Source of the DNA: Streptomyces ipomoeae 91-03
GTDB taxonomy: Bacteria; Actinomycetota; Actinomycetes; Streptomycetales; Streptomycetaceae
Assembly (NCBI RefSeq): GCF_000317595.1
Contig: NZ_AEJC01000466.1
Span: forward strand, 1 to 46,575
Length of the DNA: 46,575 nt
Direction: 5' to 3'
This document shows, piece by piece, positions 12,760 to 20,549 of the stretch. A model generated the notes under the pieces. That model searched no databases, was not told the origin of the DNA, and saw only the letters and a list, made by a program, of their open reading frames with translations. A program made the position numbers and the translations under genes. The first letter of the stretch is position 1. Every line of letters begins with the position of its first letter.

Positions 12760-14985
12760 TCAGGCGGACCTCCGAGGCAACTGCCCGATGGGAGCGCTGA
12801 GCGTCGAAGTGTGTGCTTGCCAGCGGTGTTCAAGGGCAGCGTCGAGCGCCTGGCCGTCGACGCCGTACCGCGCCGCGCTCTCGTTGCGTAGGTCGGCCGG
12901 ATCACTGAGGCGACGCCCCTCCGGCTGACGGGTACGGATACGGAACGGCTCGCTTGGGGTGCGGTTCACCAGGACTTCGGCGTACACCTCGTGGGCACCG
13001 AGCAGCAGCAGATCATTGGCAGTGAGGCCGCCACCAAGAACAGTGGCGAGTGGCGCTGCGTCCTCGGTGCTTGGACGGAAGGCGACACGGTTACGGGCGT
13101 TGGCCGTGAAACCGGCGCGGAGCTTTGGCGGGAGCTGTGCCATGTGCTGATGCGCCATCGTGAGCCCGACACCAAGGCCGCGCGCCTGGGCGAACATGTC
13201 GCCGATGTCTACGGGCAGTCGCAAGTACCGTTGCACCTCGTCGATAACGACCATGGCCGGCTGACGGTGGGTCGAGGGCACCATGGCCCGTCGCTGCATC
13301 GCTTGCCAGAGCTGTGTCACCAGCAGTGCACCGATCAGATCAGCCGTCTCGTCGCCCGTGACGCCGGTGTTCAGGTTCACCAGCACGATGCGCGGACGTT
13401 GGAACAGCTCGTCCACGAAGAACCGCGGTGTCGCTTGACCGACCAGGCGCCGGATCGGCGTGCGGGTCAAAAATGCCCGTGTCTTGTTGAGCACGGGCGC
13501 GATGACTTGTTGGCGTTCGGCTTCGGACAGGCCGTCATACCAGGAGAAGAACGGGGCCAGGACAAGCGGGTCGTTGGTGGTGGCGAGCACCCGCCGACGG
13601 AAGGCGGCGTTGGTCAGCAACACCGGAACGTCCGCAAGGGTGCCGTCGGTACTGCGAGCCAGCGCGATGAAGCTATGCAGAAGAACGTCAGTACTTCGCG
13701 GGCCGATGCTGCGGTCGTACAGCTCGTGGAACAAGTGCAACAGGTGATCGGCGCGCTGCTCGGCCTCCTCGATGGGACCGGCCAGTGGGTTGAAGCCGAT
13801 GACCTTGTTGGCACTCCCGGGTTCGATGACGACGACGTCCTTACGCCGCTCCGCGGGGACGCCGGCCAGGATCGCTTCTACGAGGTCGCCGCGTGGTTCC
13901 AGAACGAAGACACTTCGCCCTGCCGCGATGTCGGCACGGACAAGCTGATCCAACAGCGTCGACTTGCCGCTTCCTGTCGGCCCGACGACATGCAGATGGT
14001 GCAGGGAACTATCCGTCGGCAGCGTCACCAGTTGGTCGCGCTGACTTCCATGCAGGCCGGCGCCGAGGACGCGTTCGCTCGTGTGGTCCGTCGCTTCTAT
14101 CGGTCGCAGGAGCGATGCCGGTGCCGGATGTTCTTTGCCGCGAGTCGTTCCCGGTACGTCGGTGCCGTCTACCGGCCACCCCAGGACGGCGGCGAGTTCG
14201 GCGGCGTTGAGGATGCCCGACCACCGAGCGCCGGTGACAAGGTCGAGCTGGTGCACGCTACGGGTAGATGGTCGACTGACTCGTACGTCTGCGTACGGAC
14301 TGCTGGCAAGCTGGAGCGCTTCACTAACCGTCCGCACGATGGCACGAGCCCGACCAGCTACCGGCGAACGTGCACCGATCCGGCCCCGGACATGAAAAAG
14401 CGGCTCGGAAGCTTTGTGCTTCCAGAGCCGCTTGTCTTCTGTCGTCTCCTTGGCGACGGCCACCAGGCCGAGCGCCCGCGTCACGCTGAACGCTTCTGGT
14501 CGTCGGTGCCGGGCTTGTGCCGGACCGACGACCCATTGCACCGCGAACGATTCGCCCTTGGTGAGGGTCTTCACGACCTCAGCTAGCCCTGCCGTGATGC
14601 CGCTCGTCATCTCTGGTCGAAGCGGCTGTGTGGGTGGCTGCACGTGAAGTGTTGCCGCCAACTGCGGGATCGGTCGCGGTGGGGTGTCGACGGGTACGAC
14701 CGCCAAGCCGGGCAGTTGTGCTTGCAGCTGTCCAGGTAGCTCGCTGCTGACCCTGGGGTCGACGCCGAACCAGTAGCGGACACTGCCGGGAAGTGCGCGG
14801 AGTTCAAAGGCGACGGCCGGCGTGTCCTTGAACCAGCCGACCAAGGGCCGGTACGCCAGTGGTTGCAGTGCCTTGACCACCTCGGCGGGCGTCAGGTCGT
14901 TCGGGAAGTGCAGCTCGAACCAGGCGAGGCCGCTTTGATCTGGTGGGCCTCTTCGCTTGATAGTGGTGTGTTGCTTCATGGGCAT
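12760..14985 (-). CDS. HerA/VirD4-like conjugative transfer ATPase
   Basis: This 741-residue P-loop ATPase has Walker A GPTGSGKST at 335-343, the motif GFNPLAGP at 398-405, and Walker B AMVVIDEVQ at 577-585. A C-terminal segment GLTMAHQHMAQLP resembles the sensor region of VirD4/TraG/HerA proteins. The N-terminal 300 residues are variable and without clear membrane helices. It probably pumps DNA during conjugation of the element. The third codon (ATG 14979) is spaced best from AAAGGAGGG; ATG 14985 is too close. An IS5-family element begins 15 bases upstream of the first start codon, so normal transcription may be lost. Confidence 0.8.
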   Translation of the reverse strand: MPMKQHTTIKRRGPPDQSGLAWFELHFPNDLTPAEVVKALQPLAYRPLVGWFKDTPAVAFELRALPGSVRYWFGVDPRVSSELPGQLQAQLPGLAVVPVDTPPRPIPQLAATLHVQPPTQPLRPEMTSGITAGLAEVVKTLTKGESFAVQWVVGPAQARHRRPEAFSVTRALGLVAVAKETTEDKRLWKHKASEPLFHVRGRIGARSPVAGRARAIVRTVSEALQLASSPYADVRVSRPSTRSVHQLDLVTGARWSGILNAAELAAVLGWPVDGTDVPGTTRGKEHPAPASLLRPIEATDHTSERVLGAGLHGSQRDQLVTLPTDSSLHHLHVVGPTGSGKSTLLDQLVRADIAAGRSVFVLEPRGDLVEAILAGVPAERRKDVVVIEPGSANKVIGFNPLAGPIEEAEQRADHLLHLFHELYDRSIGPRSTDVLLHSFIALARSTDGTLADVPVLLTNAAFRRRVLATTNDPLVLAPFFSWYDGLSEAERQQVIAPVLNKTRAFLTRTPIRRLVGQATPRFFVDELFQRPRIVLVNLNTGVTGDETADLIGALLVTQLWQAMQRRAMVPSTHRQPAMVVIDEVQRYLRLPVDIGDMFAQARGLGVGLTMAHQHMAQLPPKLRAGFTANARNRVAFRPSTEDAAPLATVLGGGLTANDLLLLGAHEVYAEVLVNRTPSEPFRIRTRQPEGRRLSDPADLRNESAARYGVDGQALDAALEHRWQAHTSTLSAPIGQLPRRSA

Positions 14986-14999
14986 CCCTCCTTTCTCTA

Positions 15000-15867
15000 A
15001 GGGCTGTCCCGTAAATGATCTACGGCATGCTGGTTGACCTGCTCGTTTCCCGTCACTCGGCGAGGGTGAGGTTGTGCAGGCGGGCGATACCGAGCATGGC
15101 GTGGTGGACGCCGTCGCCTTTCAGGCGGCAGTCGCGCAGGATCTTCCAGCTCTTCATCCGGGCGAATACGTGCTCGACGCGGGCGCGGACCTTGCGGTGG
15201 GAGGCGTTGTGCTCTTCCTGCCAGGCCGGGAGTTCGGCCTGGCCGCGTTCGCGGCGGTGCGGGATGACCAGGCCGGTGCCCCGGTAGCCGCCGTCCGCGA
15301 TCACGGTCGTCTTTCCGACGGCGTCCTTTGCGCCGGACAGTTCCCACGCCTTGCAATCGTTGCGGTTGCCCGGCAGTGGCCGGCCGACGGCGACGACGAG
15401 CCGGGTGTCGGCGTCGATGACGACCTGGTGGTTGGTGGAGTACCGGTAGTTCTTCGACTGCTCGGCGATGCTGTGGTCGCGGGTCGGCACCAGGGTTCCG
15501 TCCGCGATCAGCACGGTGTCCTTGCGGAACCGTTTGCGCTGCTGGAGCGCGAGCGACGGCCCGAGGTGGTCGACGATGCGGTCGGCCGCCGACTTCGATA
15601 CCCCGAACAACAGGGCGAGCTGGCGCAGGGTGAGGTTCGTGCGCCAGTACGCGGCGACCAGCAGGACCCGGTCCTCCAGCGGCAGGCTCCAGGGCCGGCC
15701 CTTACGGACCGGATCCGCGCCCTCCCGCCGCAAGGCGGTGATCAGCTTGCTGAACTGACGCGGACTCAGCCCGGTGAACGGGGCTATCCAAGACGGCTCC
15801 GACGCCGTGATCACACCAGCCACACCAAGATCATCTCACCCGTGACCAGCAGTTACGGGACAACCCT
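15000..15867. mobile_element. IS5-family insertion sequence, 868 bp
   Basis: Terminal inverted repeats AGGGCTGTCCCGTAA (15000-15014) and, inverted, AGGGTTGTCCCGTAA (15867-15853) differ at one base. TA dinucleotides flank both ends (14998-14999, 15868-15869), compatible with the TA or TNA target duplication of the IS427/IS1031-type groups. It contains one intact transposase on the minus strand. It separates the ATPase gene's ribosome site from its upstream region. Confidence 0.88.
15053..15823 (-). CDS. IS5-family transposase (DDE_Tnp_4 type)
   Basis: This 256-residue transposase has an N-terminal HTH (TLRQLALLFGVSKSAADRIVDHL, about residues 65-87) and a DDE domain. The acidic residues lie in LIADGTLVP, VIADGGYRG and the late VEHVFARMKSWKIL helix that carries the Glu. 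The frame is unbroken, with a single ORF and no frameshift as in many other IS5 members. It is high in GC like the Streptomyces chromosome. It probably remains active. Confidence 0.9.
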   Translation of the reverse strand: MAGVITASEPSWIAPFTGLSPRQFSKLITALRREGADPVRKGRPWSLPLEDRVLLVAAYWRTNLTLRQLALLFGVSKSAADRIVDHLGPSLALQQRKRFRKDTVLIADGTLVPTRDHSIAEQSKNYRYSTNHQVVIDADTRLVVAVGRPLPGNRNDCKAWELSGAKDAVGKTTVIADGGYRGTGLVIPHRRERGQAELPAWQEEHNASHRKVRARVEHVFARMKSWKILRDCRLKGDGVHHAMLGIARLHNLTLAE

Positions 15868-16034
15868 TAGTTACACGAAAACTTCGACGACACGAGGAGC
15901 ACCATTTTAAAAACAAGGCCGACGCTCAAAGGCGGGGTCTTGTGGTGGGGCTACTTCACGTTGTCGTCTGGGAGCAACTGGTCCGTGTGTCTGCAAGCTG
16001 TACGCGGACGGGTGATTGCTTATTCTTAACTATG

Positions 16035-16094
16035 CCTGAGACGGATGAGACTTTCCTGAGAAAAAGCCGAGAGTTTATTTCCGGTTGCCTGAGA
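16035..16094 (+). repeat. Cluster of CCTGAGA short repeats
   Basis: CCTGAGA occurs at 16035, 16055 and 16088, with GATGAGA at 16044 and CCGAGAG near 16067. TGCCTGAGA is exact at 16033 and 16086. The cluster lies in the 280-bp gap upstream of the transfer genes and could be iterons, an origin, or an operator. Otherwise 15868-16100 holds no gene I can support. Confidence 0.35.
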
Positions 16095-16096
16095 TA

Positions 16097-16122
16097 AACA
16101 AAACACCGCCCGGTGGGCGGTG
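16097..16122 (-). terminator. Terminator of the 4-TM protein gene
   Basis: CACCGCCC (16104-16111) and GGGCGGTG (16115-16122) form a perfect stem. On the minus strand it is followed by TTTTGTTT, downstream of the stop of 16148-16624. Confidence 0.75.
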
Positions 16123-16147
16123 AAGCTAAATCTCTTATGATCTATTG

Positions 16148-16624
16148 CTATTTGCGCTTAAAGAGCGTCGCCGCTATTCCGCTGATTGCCGTCAACGCTG
16201 CGAGTGCAAGCGTGAATGGATTGAGTAAGAATATTGCGACATTAAGACGACTGGCCTCTGTACAACTGATTTGAGTGCCCATGAATCCTATACAGGTTCC
16301 GCTAGCCTCGCCAAACCACGACAAGATAGCGAATGCAGCAATGAAGGTTAGAGACCAGGCGATCACCAATGCATAGGTGGAAACAATTCTGTGCTTAAGT
16401 GCCCTAAATGCGATGAGGGAACCGAGCAGTACGAAAAGTGCAGCAGTGGGCACTTCGATAAACGTGAAGACGGCGCGCCCCGAAGCGGCGGTTGCGAGAG
16501 AGGCTAAACCTAGCAGGGTTATGGCGGTTGCGGAAATTAGCGCAGCCCATTCCGTACCGCCGAGTTCTTGCCATTTGAATTCTGATGAAACTTGTTTTCG
16601 TGTCGATTTTTTTACGTTACTCAT
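16148..16624 (-). CDS. Hypothetical four-TM membrane protein
   Basis: The protein has 158 residues with a basic cytoplasmic N-terminus (KKSTRKQ) and four hydrophobic segments: ALISATAITLLGLASLATA, FTFIEVPTAALFVLLGSLI, YALVIAWSLTFIAAFAILS and AIFLLNPFTLALAALTAIS. Two cysteines lie in the loop between helices 3 and 4 (GTCIGFMGTQISC) and could form an outside disulfide. The C-terminus is basic (LFKRK). GC content is lower than in flanking cargo genes. It sits between strong terminators and is probably a single-gene unit. No family is recognised. Confidence 0.6.
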   Translation of the reverse strand: MSNVKKSTRKQVSSEFKWQELGGTEWAALISATAITLLGLASLATAASGRAVFTFIEVPTAALFVLLGSLIAFRALKHRIVSTYALVIAWSLTFIAAFAILSWFGEASGTCIGFMGTQISCTEASRLNVAIFLLNPFTLALAALTAISGIAATLFKRK

Positions 16625-16677
16625 TATTCACTATGGTAGCAATGATGGAATCATAAAACAATCCAGAAATGAAGAAG

Positions 16678-16721
16678 CCCCCAGTCTCGTGCTGCCCGGA
16701 TGGCAGCTCAGAGACTGGGGG
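16678..16721 (-). terminator. Terminator of the SGNH hydrolase gene
   Basis: CCCCCAGTCTC (16678-16688) pairs with GAGACTGGGGG (16711-16721), with an inner GCTGCC/GGCAGC stem. On the minus strand CTTCTTC follows. It lies 25 bases past the stop of 16746-18983. Confidence 0.8.
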
Positions 16722-16745
16722 TGTTGGCTCTTCAGTTCTTACCGG

Positions 16746-18983
16746 TTACCCGGCGTTGATGGCGGCACCAGCAACGGTGGCGTAGCCCTCGTACCCCAGC
16801 TTGTTGGGGTGGAAGACGTACTCCAGGCCGTTGAGCGCTTGGTCCACGTTCTGGAACCAAGACGAGCTTGCGGTGCCGCATACCTCGTGACCGTTGAACG
16901 GCGAGCCCGTCCCGTCGAGCGGGACGTAGACCAGGCGCTGGTTACCGGCGTTCATGGCACGAACGTCGTTCACCTTCTGCTGAATCTTCGCGTTCAGCTT
17001 GGTCACGATGTCGCGGGCGCCTTGTACATCTGCCCACGGGTTCGTCGTGTTGCTGCTGTCGTGCATGTAGAAGCACCGACTGTCGAAGGCGGCTGATGCT
17101 GCCTTGTTCGCGATCACGTGCGGGTAACCCAGCACGTAGACCTTCGCGTTCGGCGTCTGCTGGAGGATCTTCTTGTACGTCGCCTCCAGCTTGGCAGGCA
17201 GGACGTTGTTGATCTCATTGAGCGACGCGTTGTACGCGCTGCTGCCTATGGCGCAACTGGCTGTCACGCAGGCTTTACCGAGGTCGCCGAACTTGATGTC
17301 GTTCCCGCCGATCGTCATGGTGACGAGCTGCGTGGTGTTGTCCGGCCACGCGGGAAGGCCGAGCTGGGTGCCCTCGTTCCACTGCGGCGCGTCCGTGATG
17401 TTCTCGGTTACCGCGCCGGAGCACGCCCGGAATCCGTTGCTTCCCAGCGACGGGATCTTGGCGCTTGTACCGGAGATCAGACGCGGGTACGCGTAGTCAC
17501 TCCGGTGGCACTTGTTCAGGCTCGGGGTGTCAGTGCCAGCCGCGAAAGGCTCGACACCTTCACCCGCCGAGAACGAGTCGCCGAGTGCGATGTAGGACGC
17601 CGCTGCGCGCGGTGTCTTGTCGTACACCGCCCCACGCGGGTAGTCCAGACCGAGGCTGGTCACCTTGATGGGGTAGAGCTTGACGGTGTTGAAGCACCCT
17701 CCATAGCTGCACGGTTGCGCGGCGAGGTACAGCACGCCCGATGCGGGCTGCGAGGTGTTCCACTTGAAGCGGTATCCCGTGATGTCACCGGAATTCATGT
17801 CCAGGTTGCCACGCATCGCCTGGTCGTAGATGGCCGTGCCGTCACTGCTCTTGAAGGCAGCGATGGAAATGCCTTCGGCGTATCCCTGGGAAGAACTGTT
17901 GGTCTTGAACTGGCCGCTCCTGGCAACGATGATGTTGCCATTCACGTCCACCTTGACTTCCGCATCACTGAACGTGTTTTGACCAACATCGAGCGGAAGA
18001 GTTTTCCTCCACTGCACGATGCCGAACGCGTTCAGCTTGACCAGGGAGAATCCCATGCGACCCGTCCACGCGCCAAGTGCGTCCTTCTCCTTCTCGCGGA
18101 TATAGACGACCGCGCCCCCGTCGGGGGTTGCGGAAGGCATGGCGGAATAAACGTATGCGCCGTTCGTGGATACGGTGGTCGACCACGTCGTCTGCTTCCG
18201 ACCGTAGTCGTAGGCAGAAATGGTCGCACTCCGCAGGCTGTTGGACTCGACGTACGTGTCGTAGAACAGCCTGCCAGTGGCACTGATCGGGTTGATTTCC
18301 TCCCGCACGATGGCGTCACTCGGCGAACCACCGAGGTTGACGCCGTCGTAGCTGTAGAAGGTTGCCCTCGCGCTTCGGATGGTGACAATCCCGTCCTTGT
18401 GCGCAATCAACCTTGTGTCACATCGCGCATTGGTGGCGAGAACGTCCAGCACCTTCTTCGGCTGCGTCGTACCCGGCTCCACTTCGGGAGTCAGGCCGAT
18501 CAGCCGGCCGTTGTTGTTGATGGCATAGACGTTGCCGTCCGCACCCATGACGGGATTTGCCGCGTAGTAGGTGCACCCCAGGGGGTACTTCCACTTCAGC
18601 GTGTTGCCCGTATAGGCGAGCAGGTTGGTGCCCTGGTACGGCGAACCGTATAGGTCGCCGTTCTTGCCGATCGCGACGTTGTTGATGCAGTTGGAGACGC
18701 CGTCGATCTGAGCGGTGTGCGACAGTCGTCGTACCTCACTGCCCGTGGGGCCGTAAGTCACGAGGTCCTGCGCAGTCTCGTAGGCATTGCAGCTCAGTGT
18801 CAGCTGACCCTGCGGGCTCACCTTGGACTGGCTGTAGATGCTGTAGGTACCGACCTGCACCGGAGGCCACTGTGTCGGCGGGATGTACTCCGCTGCCACG
18901 GCTGTTCCCGAAGAAACGAACGTGATCAGCGACGCCAGCACGCCCGCGAGAGCGAGCATTACCGGCGTACGTGATTTACGCAT
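16746..18983 (-). CDS. Secreted beta-propeller / SGNH-GDSL hydrolase
   Basis: The protein has 745 residues. A Sec signal peptide covers residues 1 to about 30 (hydrophobic core VMLALAGVLASLITFV, cleavage near AVAA). Residues about 45-440 contain repeated strands of the PQQ/WD-like type (NNVAIGKNGDLYG, NPVMGADGNVYAINNNGRL, KVDVNGNIIVARSG), suggesting a propeller. The C-terminal SGNH hydrolase has block I GDS with nucleophile Ser470 (YIALGDSFSAGEG), block III GGND at 559-562 and block V FHPNKLGYEGYA. It resembles Streptomyces secreted lipases, but the N-terminal propeller is unusual. It may bind and deacylate a surface lipid or glycan. It is preceded by a possible attenuator (19035-19070). Confidence 0.82.
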   Translation of the reverse strand: MRKSRTPVMLALAGVLASLITFVSSGTAVAAEYIPPTQWPPVQVGTYSIYSQSKVSPQGQLTLSCNAYETAQDLVTYGPTGSEVRRLSHTAQIDGVSNCINNVAIGKNGDLYGSPYQGTNLLAYTGNTLKWKYPLGCTYYAANPVMGADGNVYAINNNGRLIGLTPEVEPGTTQPKKVLDVLATNARCDTRLIAHKDGIVTIRSARATFYSYDGVNLGGSPSDAIVREEINPISATGRLFYDTYVESNSLRSATISAYDYGRKQTTWSTTVSTNGAYVYSAMPSATPDGGAVVYIREKEKDALGAWTGRMGFSLVKLNAFGIVQWRKTLPLDVGQNTFSDAEVKVDVNGNIIVARSGQFKTNSSSQGYAEGISIAAFKSSDGTAIYDQAMRGNLDMNSGDITGYRFKWNTSQPASGVLYLAAQPCSYGGCFNTVKLYPIKVTSLGLDYPRGAVYDKTPRAAASYIALGDSFSAGEGVEPFAAGTDTPSLNKCHRSDYAYPRLISGTSAKIPSLGSNGFRACSGAVTENITDAPQWNEGTQLGLPAWPDNTTQLVTMTIGGNDIKFGDLGKACVTASCAIGSSAYNASLNEINNVLPAKLEATYKKILQQTPNAKVYVLGYPHVIANKAASAAFDSRCFYMHDSSNTTNPWADVQGARDIVTKLNAKIQQKVNDVRAMNAGNQRLVYVPLDGTGSPFNGHEVCGTASSSWFQNVDQALNGLEYVFHPNKLGYEGYATVAGAAINAG

Positions 18984-19034
18984 GATGGCTTACACCACCT
19001 TCCTGATTGCTTGGTTGTGAATGAACGAGGAACG

Positions 19035-19070
19035 AAAAAGGGCGGCTCACGCCTGACGGCGGAACCACCC
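19035..19070 (-). promoter_or_regulatory. Terminator-like hairpin in the leader of the hydrolase gene
   Basis: On the minus strand GGGTGGTT (19070-19063) pairs with AGCCGCCC (19047-19040), with an inner CGCC/GGCG stem, followed directly by TTTTT. It lies about 52 bases before the hydrolase start and well after the separate terminator of the gene upstream, so it may be an attenuator or the end of a short RNA. Confidence 0.5.
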
Positions 19071-19106
19071 TCGAAACATTCCTTTTTGACTGAAGAGCCG
19101 AGACTA

Positions 19107-19134
19107 TTTATGACATCATCGGCCATTTTTGCAA
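19107..19134 (-). promoter_or_regulatory. Possible promoter for the hydrolase leader
   Basis: TTGCAA (19134-19129), a 16-base spacer and CATAAA (19112-19107) on the minus strand. Transcription would begin near 19100 and meet the hairpin at 19070-19035 within about 65 nt. The -10 is weak. Confidence 0.3.
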
Positions 19135-19181
19135 AGAGTAGAATTTACAACGTTCCTTTAGAGGTGCGAGAAAATAACTGA

Positions 19182-19222
19182 GCCCCGTTCCAGCGATCGC
19201 CAAAGGATCGCTGGAACGGGGC
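19182..19222 (-). terminator. Terminator of the DUF3846 gene
   Basis: Perfect 17-bp arms (19182-19198 and 19206-19222) with a 7-base loop. On the minus strand a T-rich stretch (TTATTTTC) follows after a few bases. Confidence 0.8.
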
Positions 19223-19235
19223 GTTTCACGGGCCG

Positions 19236-19727
19236 CTACTCGGCACGGATGACCCGAGCACTCCTCACGGTGGCGTACGTCTCCTCGTGGATGATCGCGT
19301 AGTTGTACGCCTCGAACCAGTCGGTGAACGTCCCCGCTTTCCGCAACCACGAGCCATTGGGATCGTGAAGGAACTCAACGGCGTACGTCTCGGTTTCCAG
19401 GAGCAGCTCGATCAGCTCGCTGGGCACCGATTTGGTGAAGCCGCGTCCATCGGGTGCTCCGGTAAGGACTGCGTTCCCGGTGATGTACGCCTTGCCGCGG
19501 AGACCCTTGGCGTGCTGCCACAACAGGACGGTTGCGCGGTGGTTGAACGGAAGCGAATAAAGCATCGCCTCGTCGTTCGCCAGGATCGAAGCCGGCGGGG
19601 TGTCGAGGTTGAATGCCTCGAACGTACCTTCAACCATCTCTTGAATGGTCGTATGGTTCTCCGCGTCGAACTCGATCCGCTTGATGGGCTGTTCCTCGTC
19701 GCAGGGGAACAAGATGCCGGTAATCAC
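19236..19727 (-). CDS. DUF3846 domain-containing protein
   Basis: This 163-residue protein fits the DUF3846 pattern in its first 105 residues: ITGILFPCDEEQPIKRIEFD, then TIQEMVEGTFEAF, SILANDEAMLYSLPFNHRA and ITGNAVLTG. DUF3846 proteins are carried by phages and conjugative elements; their function is unknown. A C-terminal extension of about 55 residues (TETYAVEFLHDPNGSWLRKAG) is not part of the usual domain. The start is GTG 19727 with a modest GGTGAT ribosome site. A 10-bp hairpin lies 34-61 bases upstream, and a strong terminator follows. Confidence 0.7.
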   Translation of the reverse strand: MITGILFPCDEEQPIKRIEFDAENHTTIQEMVEGTFEAFNLDTPPASILANDEAMLYSLPFNHRATVLLWQHAKGLRGKAYITGNAVLTGAPDGRGFTKSVPSELIELLLETETYAVEFLHDPNGSWLRKAGTFTDWFEAYNYAIIHEETYATVRSARVIRAE

Positions 19728-19760
19728 AGGATCACCTAGGTTCTCGACCGTGGGACTGCG

Positions 19761-19788
19761 TCTGAGGTGACGGTCGTTTCACCTCAGA
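19761..19788. other. Perfect 10-bp hairpin in leader of DUF3846 gene
   Basis: TCTGAGGTGA (19761-19770) and TCACCTCAGA (19779-19788) around an 8-base loop. No T-tract follows on the minus strand, so it is more likely a regulatory or protein-binding hairpin than a terminator. The remaining 19789-19902 gap holds nothing I can name. Confidence 0.4.
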
Positions 19789-19902
19789 TTTGAACCTCAC
19801 GTGGCCAAGTTGATGAGCCCCGCCCCGATGACTCCCAAGGAGCCACCAGGACGGGGGATTTCCGTACTGTCGGGAGCGTTGGCAGATACGGAGACTGGGG
19901 GG

Positions 19903-20232
19903 TTAGCTGCCGTTTCCGTTGCCGACCTTGGTTCCGGGGACACGGCCACGGGTGCCGCGCGCGTCCTTCAGAATCTGGGGCATGTTGTCGGCGGCCTTGT
20001 TGAACTCCTCCAGGGGTACGTACGCGTCGCGCTTCTTGCCGTCGGGCGTCGTGATTTCGAGGATCACGAGGTCATCGCTGATGTCCTTGAACGCGCCCAG
20101 CTCGGAAGCGAGCACGTCCAGCGCCTTCGGCGAGTCGATGTCCGGGTGCTGCCGGACGACGACTGCGGCGAACTGCTTGTCCGTCCCCTGCTTACCGCTG
20201 AGGTCTGAGACCTTCTGGCTGACAATTGCCAT
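19903..20232 (-). CDS. Hypothetical soluble protein
   Basis: The protein has 109 residues and is acidic in its middle (VILEITTPDGKKRDAYVPLEEF) with a flexible Gly-rich basic tail (RGTRGRVPGTKVGNGNGS). The ATG 20232 has GGAG about 10 bases upstream. A small GGAGG/CCTCC hairpin lies further upstream in the leader (near 20262-20280). It resembles small conserved proteins on actinobacterial mobile elements, but I cannot assign a family or function. Confidence 0.55.
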   Translation of the reverse strand: MAIVSQKVSDLSGKQGTDKQFAAVVVRQHPDIDSPKALDVLASELGAFKDISDDLVILEITTPDGKKRDAYVPLEEFNKAADNMPQILKDARGTRGRVPGTKVGNGNGS

Positions 20233-20384
20233 CTTTCTGCTCCACTCGGTGGTAGGTGCTTGGTCGGAGGCTTTTCCTCCGGCCGTACTCTTATTTAGCC
20301 AAACCGAGCTGACAACGGGGTGGTGGGTTTTGTTCGTGGTAATTTCCGGACGATGAATATATAATTAAATACAGAGAATTATCC

Positions 20385-20549
20385 ATGGCAGCGCAAACGA
20401 ATACACCAGCATCAACGAAACGGCAGGGCACAAAAAAATCCAGCCCCGCGACTACAATGTCGCAGGACTGGCAAGCACGGCAGCTCGCTAAGGCACCTCC
20501 TCTCACTGCGGAGCGCTGGGAAAAGATCAAAAAGTTACTGCTCGGGTGA
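20385..20549 (+). CDS. 54-aa hypothetical protein
   Basis: ATG 20385 opens a 54-codon frame. Its N-terminal half is Thr/Lys-rich and disordered; the C-terminal half is helical (SQDWQARQLAKAPPLTAERW, then EKIKKLLLG). The C-terminal motif WQARQLAKAPPLTAERWEKI resembles small Streptomyces proteins often found near phage or plasmid genes, where a similar 'AKAPPL' segment ends the protein. It is preceded by an AT-rich stretch with TATAAT-like sequence (near 20360). It runs tail to tail with the serine integrase, overlapping its 3' end by 15 bases. Confidence 0.6.
   Translation: MAAQTNTPASTKRQGTKKSSPATTMSQDWQARQLAKAPPLTAERWEKIKKLLLG

Noticed and set aside
12991..14586. 531-codon plus-strand frame opposite the transfer ATPase
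   Set aside because: The minus-strand frame has Walker A and B motifs and a ribosome site; this one is its shadow.
17118..18653. 511-codon plus-strand frame opposite the SGNH hydrolase
   Set aside because: The minus strand has a signal peptide and catalytic blocks; the plus frame has neither a start signal nor motifs.
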